Assembly (NCBI RefSeq): GCF_048569485.1
Contig: NC_134358.1
Coordinates: 550,556,097-550,620,096 of the forward strand
Direction: 5' to 3'
Origin: Anomaloglossus baeobatrachus
Lineage: Eukaryota > Chordata > Amphibia > Anura > Aromobatidae
Length of the DNA stretch: 64,000 nt
Shown here: piece by piece, positions 11,103 to 20,565 of the stretch
Numbering within the stretch: position 1 is the stretch's first letter
Layout of the letters: the number at the start of each line of letters is the position of its first letter
Position numbers and translations under genes: made by a program
The notes under the pieces: model-generated
Database searches by the model: none
Told to the model about the DNA's origin: nothing
Seen by the model: the letters and a program-made list of their open reading frames with translations, nothing else

Positions 11103-11445
11103 TGTATATACACACACAAGATATATATGTAATCTACTGTATATTACATAGTGTATTACATATTTACAATTTATTACAGTTTTTTGTGTTCTAAAGTTGT
11201 ATTCCAATAAATATATTTTATGTTCTATCCAAATATCTTGATTATCGTATCATAAAAATTATTAAATGTCTGATGTTCACATACACATATTCATGTACTA
11301 CAATAAATTTTTCACCTAACTAAGCAATATATGTAGGAGTCGGAGTCGGAGCCGGAGTCGGAGCCGGAGTCGGTGCAAGAGAATTTGAGGAGTCGGAGTC
11401 GGAGTCGAAGGTTTGGCTTACCGACTCCACAGCCCTGGTGGCCAT
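10719..11445. mobile_element. hAT element inserted in the minisatellite
   Basis: The element is 10727-11437 (711 bp). Its ends are CAGGGCTGTGGAGTCGGAG and CGACTCCACAGCCCTG. It is flanked by a perfect 8-bp duplication GTGGCCAT (10719-10726 and 11438-11445), which is minisatellite sequence, so the insertion point is certain. Sub-terminal GGAGTC repeats line both ends. Inside is a large inverted repeat of roughly 180 bp per arm around a TA run. The gagtcgga-rich ends are well known from non-autonomous hAT elements of fishes and frogs. No transposase is present. Confidence 0.92.
11043..11101. repeat. TA dinucleotide run
   Basis: A pure (TA)n tract of about 57 bp that forms the hinge between the two arms of the inverted repeat in the surrounding hAT element. 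Confidence 0.95.
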
Positions 11446-12415
11446 GGGCAGCACACATGGTGGGCATATCTAACACAGGGGAGATGTGCCATCTATAGTG
11501 GCCATGGGCAGCACACATGGGGGGCATATCTAACACAGGGGAGATGTGCGATCTATAAGGGCCATGGGCAGCACACATAAGGGGCATATCTAACACAGGG
11601 GAGATGTGCCATCTATAGTGGCCATGGGCAGCACACATGGGGGGCATATCTAACACAGGGGAGATGTGCGATCTATAGTGGCCATGGGCAGCACACATGG
11701 GGGCATATCTAACACAGGGGAGATGTGCCATCTATAGTGGCCATGGGCAGCAGCATGGGGGGCATATCTAACACAGGGGAGATGTGCCATCTATAGTGGC
11801 CATGGGCAGCACACATGGGGGGCATATCTAACACAGGGGAGATGTACCATCTATAGTGGCCATGGGCAGCACACATGGGGGGCATATCTAACACAGGGGA
11901 GATGTGCGATCTATAAGGGCCATGGGCAGCACACATAAGGGGCATATCTAACACAGGGGAGTTGTGCCATCTATAGTGGCCATGGGCAGCACACACGGGG
12001 GGCATATCTAACACAGGGGAGATGTGCGATCTATAAGGGCCATGGGCAGCACACATGGGGGGCATATCTAACACAGGGGAGATGTGCGATCTATAAGGGC
12101 CATGGGCAGCACACATGGGGGGCATATCTAACACAGGGGAGATGTGCCATCTATAGGGGCCATGGGCAGCACACATGGGGGGCATATCTAACACAGGGGA
12201 GATGTGCGATCTATAAGGGCCATGGGCAGCACACATGGGGGGCATATCTAACACAGGGGAGATGTGCCATCTATAGTGGCCATGGACAGCACACATGGGG
12301 GGCATATCAAACACAGGGGAGATGTGCCATCTATAGTGGCCATGGGCAGCACACATGGGGGGCATATCAAACACAGGGGAGGTGTACCATCTATAGGGGC
12401 CATGGGCAGCACAGG
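11438..12415. repeat. 60-bp minisatellite, right block (about 16 units)
   Basis: Continuation of the 60-bp array after the hAT insertion. The register continues directly, as the 8-bp target copy completes a unit. This block has its own variants: gcgatctataagggcc with cacacataagggg occurs near 11549 and again near 11909, exactly six units apart. The last units drift (catatcaaacac, ggtgtaccatc) and run into the unexpanded flank near 12415. Confidence 0.95.
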
Positions 12416-12656
12416 GGGACGTGTCCCAGCACAATGGGGCTATATTCAATATAAGGGGGCCATATCCAGATTAAGGGGGGCTAATTTTAGGATGGGGGGC
12501 TATGAGGGACATATACCCTATATGATTTGTTAGACGGACACTGGCATTATAAGATGGACCCCATTTAACATTAAAAAAAAAAAATCTCTTTTCCTTCACC
12601 AAATTTGGGGGTGCGTCTTATAATCAGGTGCGTCTTATAAAGCGAAAAATATGGTA

Positions 12657-13782
12657 TATATATACACATATGCATACACACAGTATATATTATTATGTAC
12701 ATTAAGAGTTTTCTTGTTCATCTTGCTTGTGTTGTAATTTCGTGCGTGGTTTGTCCAAAATTCATATGTGATAGTTAAAAATAGAAGCGTGTTTGAATCA
12801 GGGCATAAGAATAAAACAAAGTCATTAGATTTTCAAAAAATTTTCATAAACCCAAATTTTGCATACCTGTGTAATATATGGCAGGTTTATTTTTTCCTTT
12901 CATCACTCCCTTTCTGCTCCTGGTTTTCGCTGCGTTAATTTCAATCCCTTTGCGGCTTGGTAGACTTTTTTTTTTTCTTATATTTAGACCCAAATTAAAA
13001 TTCTGCTACGACGAATTGCTTTCATTGTGTACATTGTTCTTTGCAATCCCTCCCTGTTTAGGATAATGTAGGATCCATAAAAGTAATCATTACATTTGAA
13101 GAAAAAAAAGAAACAAGACACGAGAAGGAAGTTAAATTGGTTTTATTTCCCCCTCATTTCCCCCGATACTTAATATACACTTCATAAGATAAATTAAATA
13201 AAGAATCCCGCCAATCAGGGTGTAAACACGTGCACACGTATAAATAACAGAAAAAATAAGAACGTCCTACATAAAGCTCATTCACGACAGGCCGTAACCC
13301 CATAATTGTATTGTAAAACTCTAAGTACCAAAAATCATCATCTTCAAACCCGCAGCCGTAGACCCGCACCATCCAATGACTTCAACGCAAGATTGAGGCA
13401 GAACATGGGGTCTCCTCTTTTTCCTCCTCCTCCTAAAAATAGTGCCTCTCTATTCCATTGGGTCTGGGATTGCAGCTTTGCCCCATTTATTAGAGAAGAA
13501 CAGTTTTTGAGAGGAGGTTGAAGGGGGCAACTTCTTGGAGAACCCCTTGAAAAATCAATTTTTGAAGTTGGACATGGTTTGAAAGAATCAGGGTGAAGTT
13601 CAGACAGAATAGCAATCATCAAAGGAGTATCCCGACTTACAATAATTATCACCCGGGCAATAAAAAGAGCATAATTGTTAAATAGGTGAGGGGTCTAGTT
13701 GCAGGATTTATGGCCGTGACTTTCCCACAGCCATGAGAAGTTGAATAGAGTGGGTAGTCACACATGCCACACTAAACTGTAT
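12657..13782. other. Stretch with no gene; possible CASD1 transcript end
   Basis: Contains a short TA-rich tract (12657-12700) and ordinary AT-rich sequence. On the minus strand an AATAAA (plus-strand tttatt at about 13142-13147) sits 15-25 bases before a plausible cleavage point near 13120. If CASD1 has a long 3' untranslated region, this would be its end. That is a guess; no other feature was recognised. Confidence 0.25.
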
Positions 13783-14132
13783 TTAAAGGGAACGGTCATC
13801 ACATGGAAGTAGTGCTACGGATCTATAGGTGCATCTTCCCTGATCAAAATGATACCGTTTTTGTTTAGATCCGATGTGCCAGTCATGAGAAATTCTTAGC
13901 AGAAATCATATAGAATTTGGCAGGAAGTAGTGCATTGGGGTGTGTCCATCTACTTGGACTACTTCCTGTAAATGCGTTAACACGCCCCATAATTTGCATA
14001 CGGCTTCTATCGTAGATTTCTCGTGGCTGGAACATCGGATCTAAACAAGAAAGTTATCGTTTTAATGGGCAGACAAGCACCAATACTACCGTACCACTTC
14101 CTATGTAAACACTTGTTGCAGGTTCCCGTTAA
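13783..14132. mobile_element. T2-type fold-back MITE
   Basis: Bounded by TTAA at 13783-13786 and 14129-14132. Left end TTAAAGGGAACGGTCATCAC; right end, reversed, TTAACGGGAACCTGCAAC. The interior folds back on itself: 'atggaagtagtgctacgg' and 'gatccgatgtgccag' on the left are mirrored by sequence near 14030 and 14090 on the right. No coding content. Confidence 0.65.
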
Positions 14133-14699
14133 AGTTTGCGGCGCTGAACAACACAGCTAAAAACTACATCACTCCCATGGAGAACAGCAGGGTGTATGCA
14201 CGACCGACTCCTTCTTACAACTGCTACTGTCTGTGGTCTTTCAGCCATTGGCCTATCATCCTGGTGATTGGTGAGGTTCCCAATATAGGTACGTTGTCAA
14301 TGTCGGAAGCCAAACAAGGGTGAACTTCCTTGGCGGCACTTGCATGCCGATACCCTGGGCACCACTGGCGATTACAAGGTCCCCATGATGTCTTAATCAT
14401 TAGTCCTAAAGCAGTGTCATGATACAACAGAGGCCTTGTAAATTTAACCACCCAGGACGCCGAGAAGATTACATGGCCATGGTCAGGATGAAGCAGAGTA
14501 CCAACGTGGATGCCAGACGAGGGATATGCTAATCTTTTCTGGTCATCTTTAGCGATGGTCTAATAATAATCATCATCTATCCATTGGGTTAATGATATTT
14601 TTGTTAATTGGAATACCCTTATAAAATCGGACAATTGAAATTCTGACAGTCCGCACAGGACCAGACTTCAAAGACCCCATAGGTCTCATTATTGGCAGA
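14133..14699. other. Stretch with no recognised feature
   Basis: About 570 bases without a gene or a terminal or tandem repeat that I recognise. The segment near 14224-14451 has a short open frame on the minus strand, with no family resemblance and no conserved motif. Confidence 0.35.
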
Positions 14700-14775
14700 T
14701 TAAAGGGCTTGGAAAAGATTAGAAAAACATTGCAGCTTCCTTAAAAACAAAAATAAGCCTGGACAATCCCTTTAA
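14700..14775. mobile_element. Remnant T2-type MITE
   Basis: TTAAAGGGCTTGGAAAAG on the left and cctggacaatccctttaa on the right, both TTAA-bordered. These are the ends of a very common frog MITE (TTAAAGGGGTTGTCCAGG type). Only 76 bp remain, so most of the usual interior is absent. Confidence 0.55.
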
Positions 14776-15860
14776 AAAAAAAAAAAATAAAAAAAATTGA
14801 CTGTAGTAAAAGCCACAAGACTACAATTTGAAAATGTCCTAAAAGCATATTTAATGCTACGTCTACACATTGCAAATTGCTGCCGCGAAAGTGCAATAAT
14901 AATGCTGCCCGGAGTGTACACGGCCTAAATGGGAGAAAATGAATAAAAAAAAAAATAAATTTGTTTTAAATAAATAAAAAAATGACTTTAAAATATATAC
15001 ATCTCATCTCTATTCTGCTAGTCAGCCCATAATATACATCTATACACACTCACAGTCGCTTAAACATCAAATCAATGCCCAGAGAAGGAAAGGACACCCC
15101 GAAATACCAAAAAAATAATAAAAAAAAGAACCCCTGCATTGTGTGATACAAATCTTTAGGAAAGTCTCAGTGATCTACAATTCCTGATGATGGGCAGACC
15201 CTGGGACCAGACATGATGGCATGAGAGGATCGGAGCAAGGGGCATTTATGCCACTCCGAAGGTGTACGCCACTTATGTCCGATAGATAAGAGACCCCCGA
15301 TGTGCGCTCTCGTGGAACGGAGGGGTGGCCGCACATTGCATCCAGAACACAGCCTGTGTTATACTCCAGAGCTGCACTCAAATTAGAGTAGGAACCTATA
15401 TGTAGGCAATGAACCAGCAAGGAACGACGAGAAATTTGAGTCCTTAAACCTGCAGAATTGTGCATACAGCTCTGGAGTAAAAAAAAAAAAAAGGAAATAC
15501 AATGAGACAAATGAGCTATCCCGGAGAAAGAAATCTGTCTATGTAGTGCTATGTATTGTTGTGAACTGTTTGTCTGGATTTGTTTGACCCCGCTATGTCA
15601 AACAGGTGGTGTCCACAAGAAAAGTAACTCTTGAGAGCTGCAAAAACCACCCCGCAAAATTAATGTATCTTTGAAGCACTCTGCTTTGTATGTGGATCTG
15701 TTGTATATGTGGGTCGTACGTGTTTTGTGCTGCTGGGTTAGGAGCAATACATGATATACAGGTTCACAAAGCATATATACACAACCCCCCTTTCTTATAA
15801 ATTACAAATCTAGCATACCTAATAGGAGAAAATAAACAAAACAGCTTTATAGGTTCGGCT
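14776..15860. other. Stretch with no gene, low-complexity A runs
   Basis: Contains A-rich runs near 14940-14990 and 15110-15125 and otherwise unique-looking sequence. It may belong to the CASD1 3' untranslated region, but nothing in the sequence proves transcription. Confidence 0.3.
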
Positions 15861-16435
15861 CTTCGCCCCCTCCCCGTAGAGGCCCGCTCCCTCTCTGTCG
15901 CCTTACCGTGGAGGTTCACTCACTCTCTGTCCTCTCCCAGCGGAAGTCCGCTCCATTTCCTTTCCAGCGTAGGTCAGTTCTGTATCCGCCCCCTCCCCGC
16001 GGAGGTTAGCTCAACCTCTTCCCTACTTATGGAAGTTAGCTACACCTCTTCCTCACAGAGGTCAGCTTCATCTCTTCCCTCCACGCGGAGGTCAGCTCAA
16101 CCTCTCCCCTCCACGCGGAGGTCAGCTCAACCTATTCCCTCCACGCGGAGGTCAGCTCAACCTATTCCCTCCACGCGGAGGTCAGCTCAACCTCTTCCCC
16201 TCCACGCGGAGGTCAGCTCAACCTCTTCCCCTCCACGCGGAGGTCAGCTCAACCTCTTCCCTCCACGCGGAGGTCAGCTCAACCTCTTCCCTCCACGCGG
16301 AGGTCAGCTCAACCTCTTCCCTCCACGCGGAGGTCAGCTCAACCTCTTCCCTCCATGCGGAGCAACCTCTTCCCTCCACGCGGAGCAACCTCTTGCCTCC
16401 ACGCGGAGGTCAGCTCCACCTCTTCACAGCTTCAG
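15861..16435. repeat. 30-bp minisatellite in the CASD1 3' flank
   Basis: Direct repeats of a 30-31 bp unit with the core 'ctccacgcggaggtcagctc' followed by aacctcttcc. The best units run from about 16074 to 16425 (roughly a dozen). Looser ancestors ('ccccgcggaggttagctcaa') extend left to about 15861. The unit contains a small palindrome, ccacgcgg/ccgcgtgg. The 138-residue plus-strand open frame across it reflects the repeat and not a gene. Confidence 0.85.
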
Positions 16436-16824
16436 TGGTAAGTAAGCTTTCACCCCCAACATCTATAGCAAATCCAAAAAAGCAAAGGGACTTAACCCCA
16501 CCCCAGCGGTCTCCCCCTGTATAGAAACATGTAAACGGAAGGTATTCTTATTAAATAAGAAAAAAAAAAAAAAGTTTCTTCTGTACAGTGTTTTTCCTCC
16601 TTCACTCTCCTATATCCATAAGTATCCTGTTTTCTATAGCTTAGCGGTCTGCTTTTGAGAAACCCCTACTTCCCGCACGTCCGAGGTCGTAGTTTTGCAA
16701 CAGCACGGACAGTGATTGCAGGCTGCTCCTGCACAAGACGTGGTCCGTGTGTTCTCCGACGCTGCGTGACATTAGGTAGGCACGTTTCTTGGAGTCTTTG
16801 TGACAGTCTAGGCCCGCTGTCCGG

Positions 16825-17079
16825 CTAATGTTGGACAGCGGCTAAAAACAGGAGTATAAAAAAGAAGCTGGCGATGCAGAGTAACCTCTTGGTAAGCGCC
16901 GACATGTCCTTCGGAACGGCGATCTGCGCCAGGTCGTTGGTTATGTGCGAGATTTCATGCGCCACGCACACGAATATGAACGTGCTAATGATGATGTTCA
17001 GCATGGGGTTCCCAGGGATGAGGACCAGGATCCCCTTTGTGTCGGCCGCCAGCCAAATGTGATACTGACAGATGAATAA
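16825..17079 (-). CDS. casd1: CASD1, last coding exon (C-terminal 84 residues and stop)
   Basis: Encodes the C-terminus of CAS1 domain-containing protein 1, a multi-pass Golgi enzyme that transfers acetyl groups from acetyl-CoA to sialic acid (9-O-acetylation). The exon follows a good acceptor (TTTTATCTTCCAG) and reads LFICQYHIWLAADTKGILVL, then IPGNPMLN and FIFVCVAHEISHIT, ending in ...AAVQH and a stop. It holds two hydrophobic segments that fit the last transmembrane helices of the Cas1p acyltransferase domain. Its frame joins the upstream exon at phase 0, where the protein reads ...FGRISLE-LFICQ. Recognition is by memory of vertebrate CASD1. The last few residues diverge from the mammalian tail. 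The serine-esterase-like N-terminal domain with the active site is not in the window. Confidence 0.85.
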   Translation of the reverse strand, partial: LFICQYHIWLAADTKGILVLIPGNPMLNIIISTFIFVCVAHEISHITNDLAQIAVPKDMSALTKRLLCIASFFFILLFLAAVQH

Positions 17080-17349
17080 CTGGAAGATAAAATTAAGAGG
17101 TGTTAGATAATAAGGAGGGAATTAAGTACCCAAAATTCTTTTTGTTCAGGACGGATACACTGGATGAAGTATATGGAGTAATGCTCAGTGCTGGGCTGGA
17201 CAGGAAGTAGCTCTGCAGGGGCGTGACGAGCATTTGGCCATGTCCCACCCCCTCGGGACTTGAAGAAGGCCACAATGGTTTTGACTTATTTTTTAAAAAA
17301 AGGGAAAATGACCCAATATCAAATGTCTAAGTAGGAAAAGAATAAAATA

Positions 17350-17620
17350 ATAATATTTATTCATTAATATAGCGCTATTAATTCCATAATCTTTACATAC
17401 ATTGGCAACACTGTCCCCATTGAGGCTCACAATCTAGAGTCCCTACCAGTATGTTCTGGTGTGTGGGAGGAAACCGGAGAACCCGGAGGAAACCCACGCA
17501 AACACGGGGAGAACATACAACCTCCCTAGGGATGGTGTCCTTGGTGGGACTTGAACCCAGGACCTCAGCGCTGCAAGACTGCAGTGCTAACCACTGAGCC
17601 ACCGTGCTGCAGAATGTGAA
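17350..17620 (-). mobile_element. tRNA-derived SINE
   Basis: On the minus strand the head reads GTGGCTCAGTGGTTAGCACT (box A-like), followed 30-odd bases later by GGGTTCAAGTCCC (box B). This is the internal RNA polymerase III promoter of a tRNA-derived SINE. The body contains 'ttctccccgtgtttgcgtgg', a hallmark of a SINE family widespread in fishes and amphibians, and the tail runs into AT-rich sequence near 17350. It lies in a CASD1 intron in the same orientation as the gene. It is not a functional tRNA gene: it lacks a proper cloverleaf 3' half. Confidence 0.75.
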
Positions 17621-17639
17621 CCTTTAGGATTAGCAAATA

Positions 17640-18180
17640 ATTTGAAGGTGAAATTAGAGTCTGGTGTTTTCAATCAATGGGATGACAATCCAATGTGAAT
17701 GGGCGACCAGTTTTATTTAAAGAATAAGGAGCTATCAAAGTCTGATCCTCACAAGACATATTTGTGGAAGTATATCATGGCACGGATAAAGGAGATTTCT
17801 AAACGAGAGTAAAAGAAAAGTTGTTCATGCTCATCAGGCTGGAAACTCTTCTAAAACCATCTCTGAAGATTTTTAGTCTCCACCAATCCAGAATCAGAGT
17901 GCATACAAATGAAAAAGATTGAAGAACATTAAAAGCCTCCAACGGAAAAATCGACCAACAAAGATCACTCCAAGAGCAAGGCGTATAATATTATATGAGG
18001 TCACAAAGGGACCCAAGGTAACCTCTAAGCAACTAAAGGCCTTTCTTCACATTAGCTAATATTTATGTTCATGATTGAGACAATCTTTTGTGGACGGAGG
18101 AGACCCAAATAGAGCTTTTTTTTTTTTTTGGTTAAATGAGAAGAGTTGTGTTCGGAGAAAGAAAAACCATAATAAACTAA
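17640..18180 (+). pseudogene. Dead Tc1-like transposase (in CASD1 intron)
   Basis: Plus-strand sequence matches a common Tc1-like DNA transposon. The start 'atggcacggataaaggagat' gives MARIKEIS, the usual first residues, followed by remnants of the paired-like helix-turn-helix ('ctccaccaatccagaatcag', 'ggtcacaaagggacccaagg'). From about 18088 the sequence 'cttttgtggacggaggagac' corresponds to the WTDE motif around the first catalytic aspartate, so a central block between the DNA-binding and catalytic parts is missing. Several stops and frameshifts are present and the C-terminal catalytic part is absent. It lies between the last two CASD1 coding exons, antisense to the gene. Confidence 0.75.
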
Positions 18181-18212
18181 AATCAGAAAGGTCAGAAAGG
18201 CGACAAACTTAC

Positions 18213-18305
18213 CTCCAAAGAAATTCTGCCAAACCAGGCAAAGAAGGAGCTGTACACGGAGCGGGCGTACCCGGGAATGTTCCTGATGAGGACGAAAGCT
18301 AAAAT
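18213..18305 (-). CDS. casd1: CASD1, penultimate coding exon (31 residues)
   Basis: A 93-bp exon between an acceptor TCTCTTGTGCAG and a donor GAG|GTAAGT on the minus strand. It encodes ILAFVLIRNIPGYARSVYSS followed by FFAWFGRISLE, which I recognise as the stretch of CASD1 just before the last exon. Both junctions are phase 0, so the three exons found here splice in frame. The exon is part of a membrane helix and the following loop of the Cas1p acyltransferase domain. The downstream intron is 1,133 bp and carries a SINE and a Tc1 relic. Confidence 0.88.
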
Positions 18306-18598
18306 CTGCACAAGAGAAAGAGGTCAGGTCATTTTTGTGGGTAAATGTAAGACTTATCAGTCCTGCTTGGTTTTCTATGCACTGTCTGCTTCCTGCTTCC
18401 TATACACCCACAGTTAACCCGTACAAATAAAGATGCAGTGTAAAGCATGGAGGACCAATAGAAATGCCTCTTTTTTAGATCTCAGAGACCAAACTGACGG
18501 GACAGAAATGTTATATGCTCTCACGGAAGTGATCACGATCTGTCTGTGACACATTATGGACGTATCCCACCACCCAAAGACATGAGAACAGTCAGTAC

Positions 18599-18676
18599 CT
18601 GCACAACGGAAATGGACGGGTGCATCTCGTTGCATTCGGTCTTGTTTTTACAACTGCTGGCCCATATGGAATAGGT
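18599..18676 (-). CDS. casd1: CASD1, third-last coding exon (26 residues)
   Basis: A 78-bp exon with acceptor CTTTCCTCAG and donor CAG|GTACTG on the minus strand. It encodes TYSIWASSCKNKTECNEMHP followed by SISVVQ, a lumenal loop of CASD1 with two cysteines, and joins the next exon as ...SVVQ-ILAFV. The intron to that exon is 293 bp. No further upstream exon was recognised from 18,677 to the right end of the window. Either the next intron is very long and filled with transposons, or the next exon is short and was missed. Confidence 0.87.
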
Positions 18677-18906
18677 CTGAGGAAAGAAGGAGGACAGTGG
18701 TTATATCCTTACCACAAACACTCACATTACAAAGGACCCCCCTAACGATGAAAGCAGGACACGGATAAAATAAAAAGCAATGGCGGAGTTGTTTGGGGTT
18801 GTTTTTTTTTTTTACAAGCCTGGGAGGGAATTTTACAGCCCTAAATTGTTTTGTAAAAATGATTTATTGGGTCAGTATGATTATAGAGATACTATATATA
18901 TAGGTT

Positions 18907-19540
18907 AGTGGAACCTCGGTTTACGAGTAACTTGGTGTGCGAGTATTTCGCTATACGAGCAAAGCTTGCTGTAAATTTGTAACTCGGTTTACGAGCAATC
19001 TTTGCTGTACGAGCAAATACTCACCGCACACACTTCCGGTTCCGTACCTTCACCCTGCTCTGACCCACTCTTGCAGTCTTGCACAAACACACACATATTA
19101 TGCTCACCTTACCTTCCATTCCCTCGCCGGCCTCCTGGTTCTTGTAGTCCGCTGGTACAGTATGTGTATCGGGTAACCATCGTGACGATGGAGGAACTTC
19201 AGCTGTGAGCTGCTTCTCAAAGGCAGCGCGCTGACCAATCAGAGGCAAGCGGCTCCTGCGTATGACGTCTGCTGCTGAAGCGCTGAAAGCAGAAGCTCCG
19301 CCATCGGTCGCGATGGTTAACCGATACACATCCTGTACCTGTGGACTACAAGATCCAGGAGGCCGGCGATGGAACGGAGGGTGTGTGTTTGTACGTGTGT
19401 GGTTGGGACATTCAACAAGTTGTGGAACGAATTGTCTGAGCTTCCACTATTTCCTATGGGAAATCTTGCTTTGCTGCACGAATAACTTTGTTTACAAGCA
19501 CACTCCCAGAACGGATTGTTCTTGTAAACCAAGGTTCTAC

Positions 19541-19541
<1 letters not shown>
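18907..19541. mobile_element. Mariner-like MITE
   Basis: Inverted ends AGTGGAACCTCGGTTTACGA on the left and AGTAGAACCTTGGTTTACAA (right, reversed). The sub-terminal phrase 'cggtttacgagcaatctttg' repeats the end motif. This terminal sequence is common among mariner-like MITEs of vertebrates. The interior has no intact transposase. A TA-rich tract follows the right end. Confidence 0.6.
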
Positions 19542-19548
<7 letters not shown>

Positions 19549-19609
<61 letters not shown>

Positions 19610-19641
19610 TATATATTATATATATATATATATATTATATA

Positions 19642-19676
<35 letters not shown>
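19549..19676. repeat. TA-rich simple repeat
   Basis: A long, slightly interrupted (TA)n tract next to the mariner-like MITE. It gives rise to Ile/Tyr repeats in translation and nothing more. Confidence 0.95.
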
Positions 19677-19678
<2 letters not shown>

Positions 19679-20399
19679 TTTTTCTTTCTAATCTCTTTAA
19701 CGGTACGTGCCCACAATGAGTTTTCCTTGCGTCCTTAACACTGCATATTTTTGCAAAGTCAAAAACATATTGTTTTACAGCACAAAAAAAAAAAATTATA
19801 GGATTAATAGAAATCTCCCGACTCAGCTTCTTTTGTTATGCTGCGTAAACTGACCTGTGGACTGTTTTTCCAATCCGCAGCATGTCAATTTCTTTTGCAG
19901 ATACGCTGAGTTTTCTGTGCGGAATTTCCCCATTGACTTGCATTGGATGCGGAAAATTTGCAGGTAAAAAAAAAAACAAACCCAACAAAAACGCCCAGGC
20001 GTTTTTGGTGCGTTTACACGGCAGAAAGGCATAAAAAAAAAAGCATGTAATCCGCACCTAATGATGTCAATACCAGGAAGATTAAAAAAAAAGAGAATTT
20101 TGTTACTTACCGTAAATTCTTTTTCTTATAGTTCCGTATTGGGAGACCCAGACCATGGGTGTTTGGTTTCTACCTCCGGAGGACACACAAAGTACTACAC
20201 TTAAAAGTGTAGCTCCTCCCCCTGAGCTTATACACCCCCTGGTGAGCAGACCCAGCCAGTTTAGTGCAAAAGCTGAAGGAGAATAGCCACCCACAAGTAG
20301 AACAGAGCAAAAGCCGGAACAACCGGAGACTCTGTCCACGACAACAGCCGGTGATAACACGTGGAACAAGAAAATTGCCAACAGGCAACAGGGAGGGTG

Positions 20400-20498
20400 C
20401 TGGGTCTCCCAATACGGAACTATAAGAAAAAGAATTTACGGTAAGTAAACAAAATTCTCTTTTTCTTTATCATTCCTATGGGAGACCCAGACCATGGG
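20400..20498 (-). repeat. DIRS internal complementary region, copy A
   Basis: This stretch joins the reverse complement of the element's left outer end to the reverse complement of its right outer end (ggaatgataaagaaa side). It therefore recreates the junction of a circular form. That is the known hallmark of DIRS replication. Confidence 0.85.
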
Positions 20499-20565
20499 AC
20501 GTTCCAAAGCAGTCCCTGGGTGGGAAATAAACCGAAAAAAGGGAAGAAGTAGGCAGAACCTAACT

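Larger units (their letters stand above)
7361..12656 (-). repeat. Dispersed repeat with TACCGTATTTTTCGC-type end, expanded inside
   Basis: The right edge 'cgtcttataaagcgaaaaat' followed by atggta is, reversed, the end of a very common frog repeat that begins near taccatatttttcgc. Reading on the minus strand, the flank (12420-12620) is followed by the minisatellite, then by the segment 7495-7743 and a distal part to 7361. Segment 7495-7743 is itself an inverted repeat: 'ccttacttacctccagcgctg'-like sequence on one side matches 'cagcgctgagaaggtaagg' on the other. I infer one element whose interior arm amplified. Its superfamily is unknown and no protein is encoded. Confidence 0.5.

Noticed and set aside
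7744-12415. CRISPR-like array
   Set aside because: The repeats are contiguous 60-bp direct units without unique spacers, in a vertebrate-type genome.
7742-12449. Long minus-strand open frames with a 20-residue repeat (CAAHGHYRWHISPVLDMPPM)
   Set aside because: They follow from a 60-bp tandem unit that is free of stops in one frame. Unit-length variants shift the frame repeatedly, and the plus strand is partly open too; no splice or start context.
12878-13066. Hydrophobic 62-residue plus-strand open frame
   Set aside because: Short, T-rich sequence with no neighbouring exons or conserved motif; most likely chance.
16029-16445. 138-residue plus-strand open frame with RRSAQPLPST repeats
   Set aside because: It is the translation of the 30-bp minisatellite; 31-bp variants shift it and there is no family resemblance.
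17540-17620. Possible tRNA gene
   Set aside because: Box A and B are present, but the sequence continues as a SINE body and lacks a complete cloverleaf.
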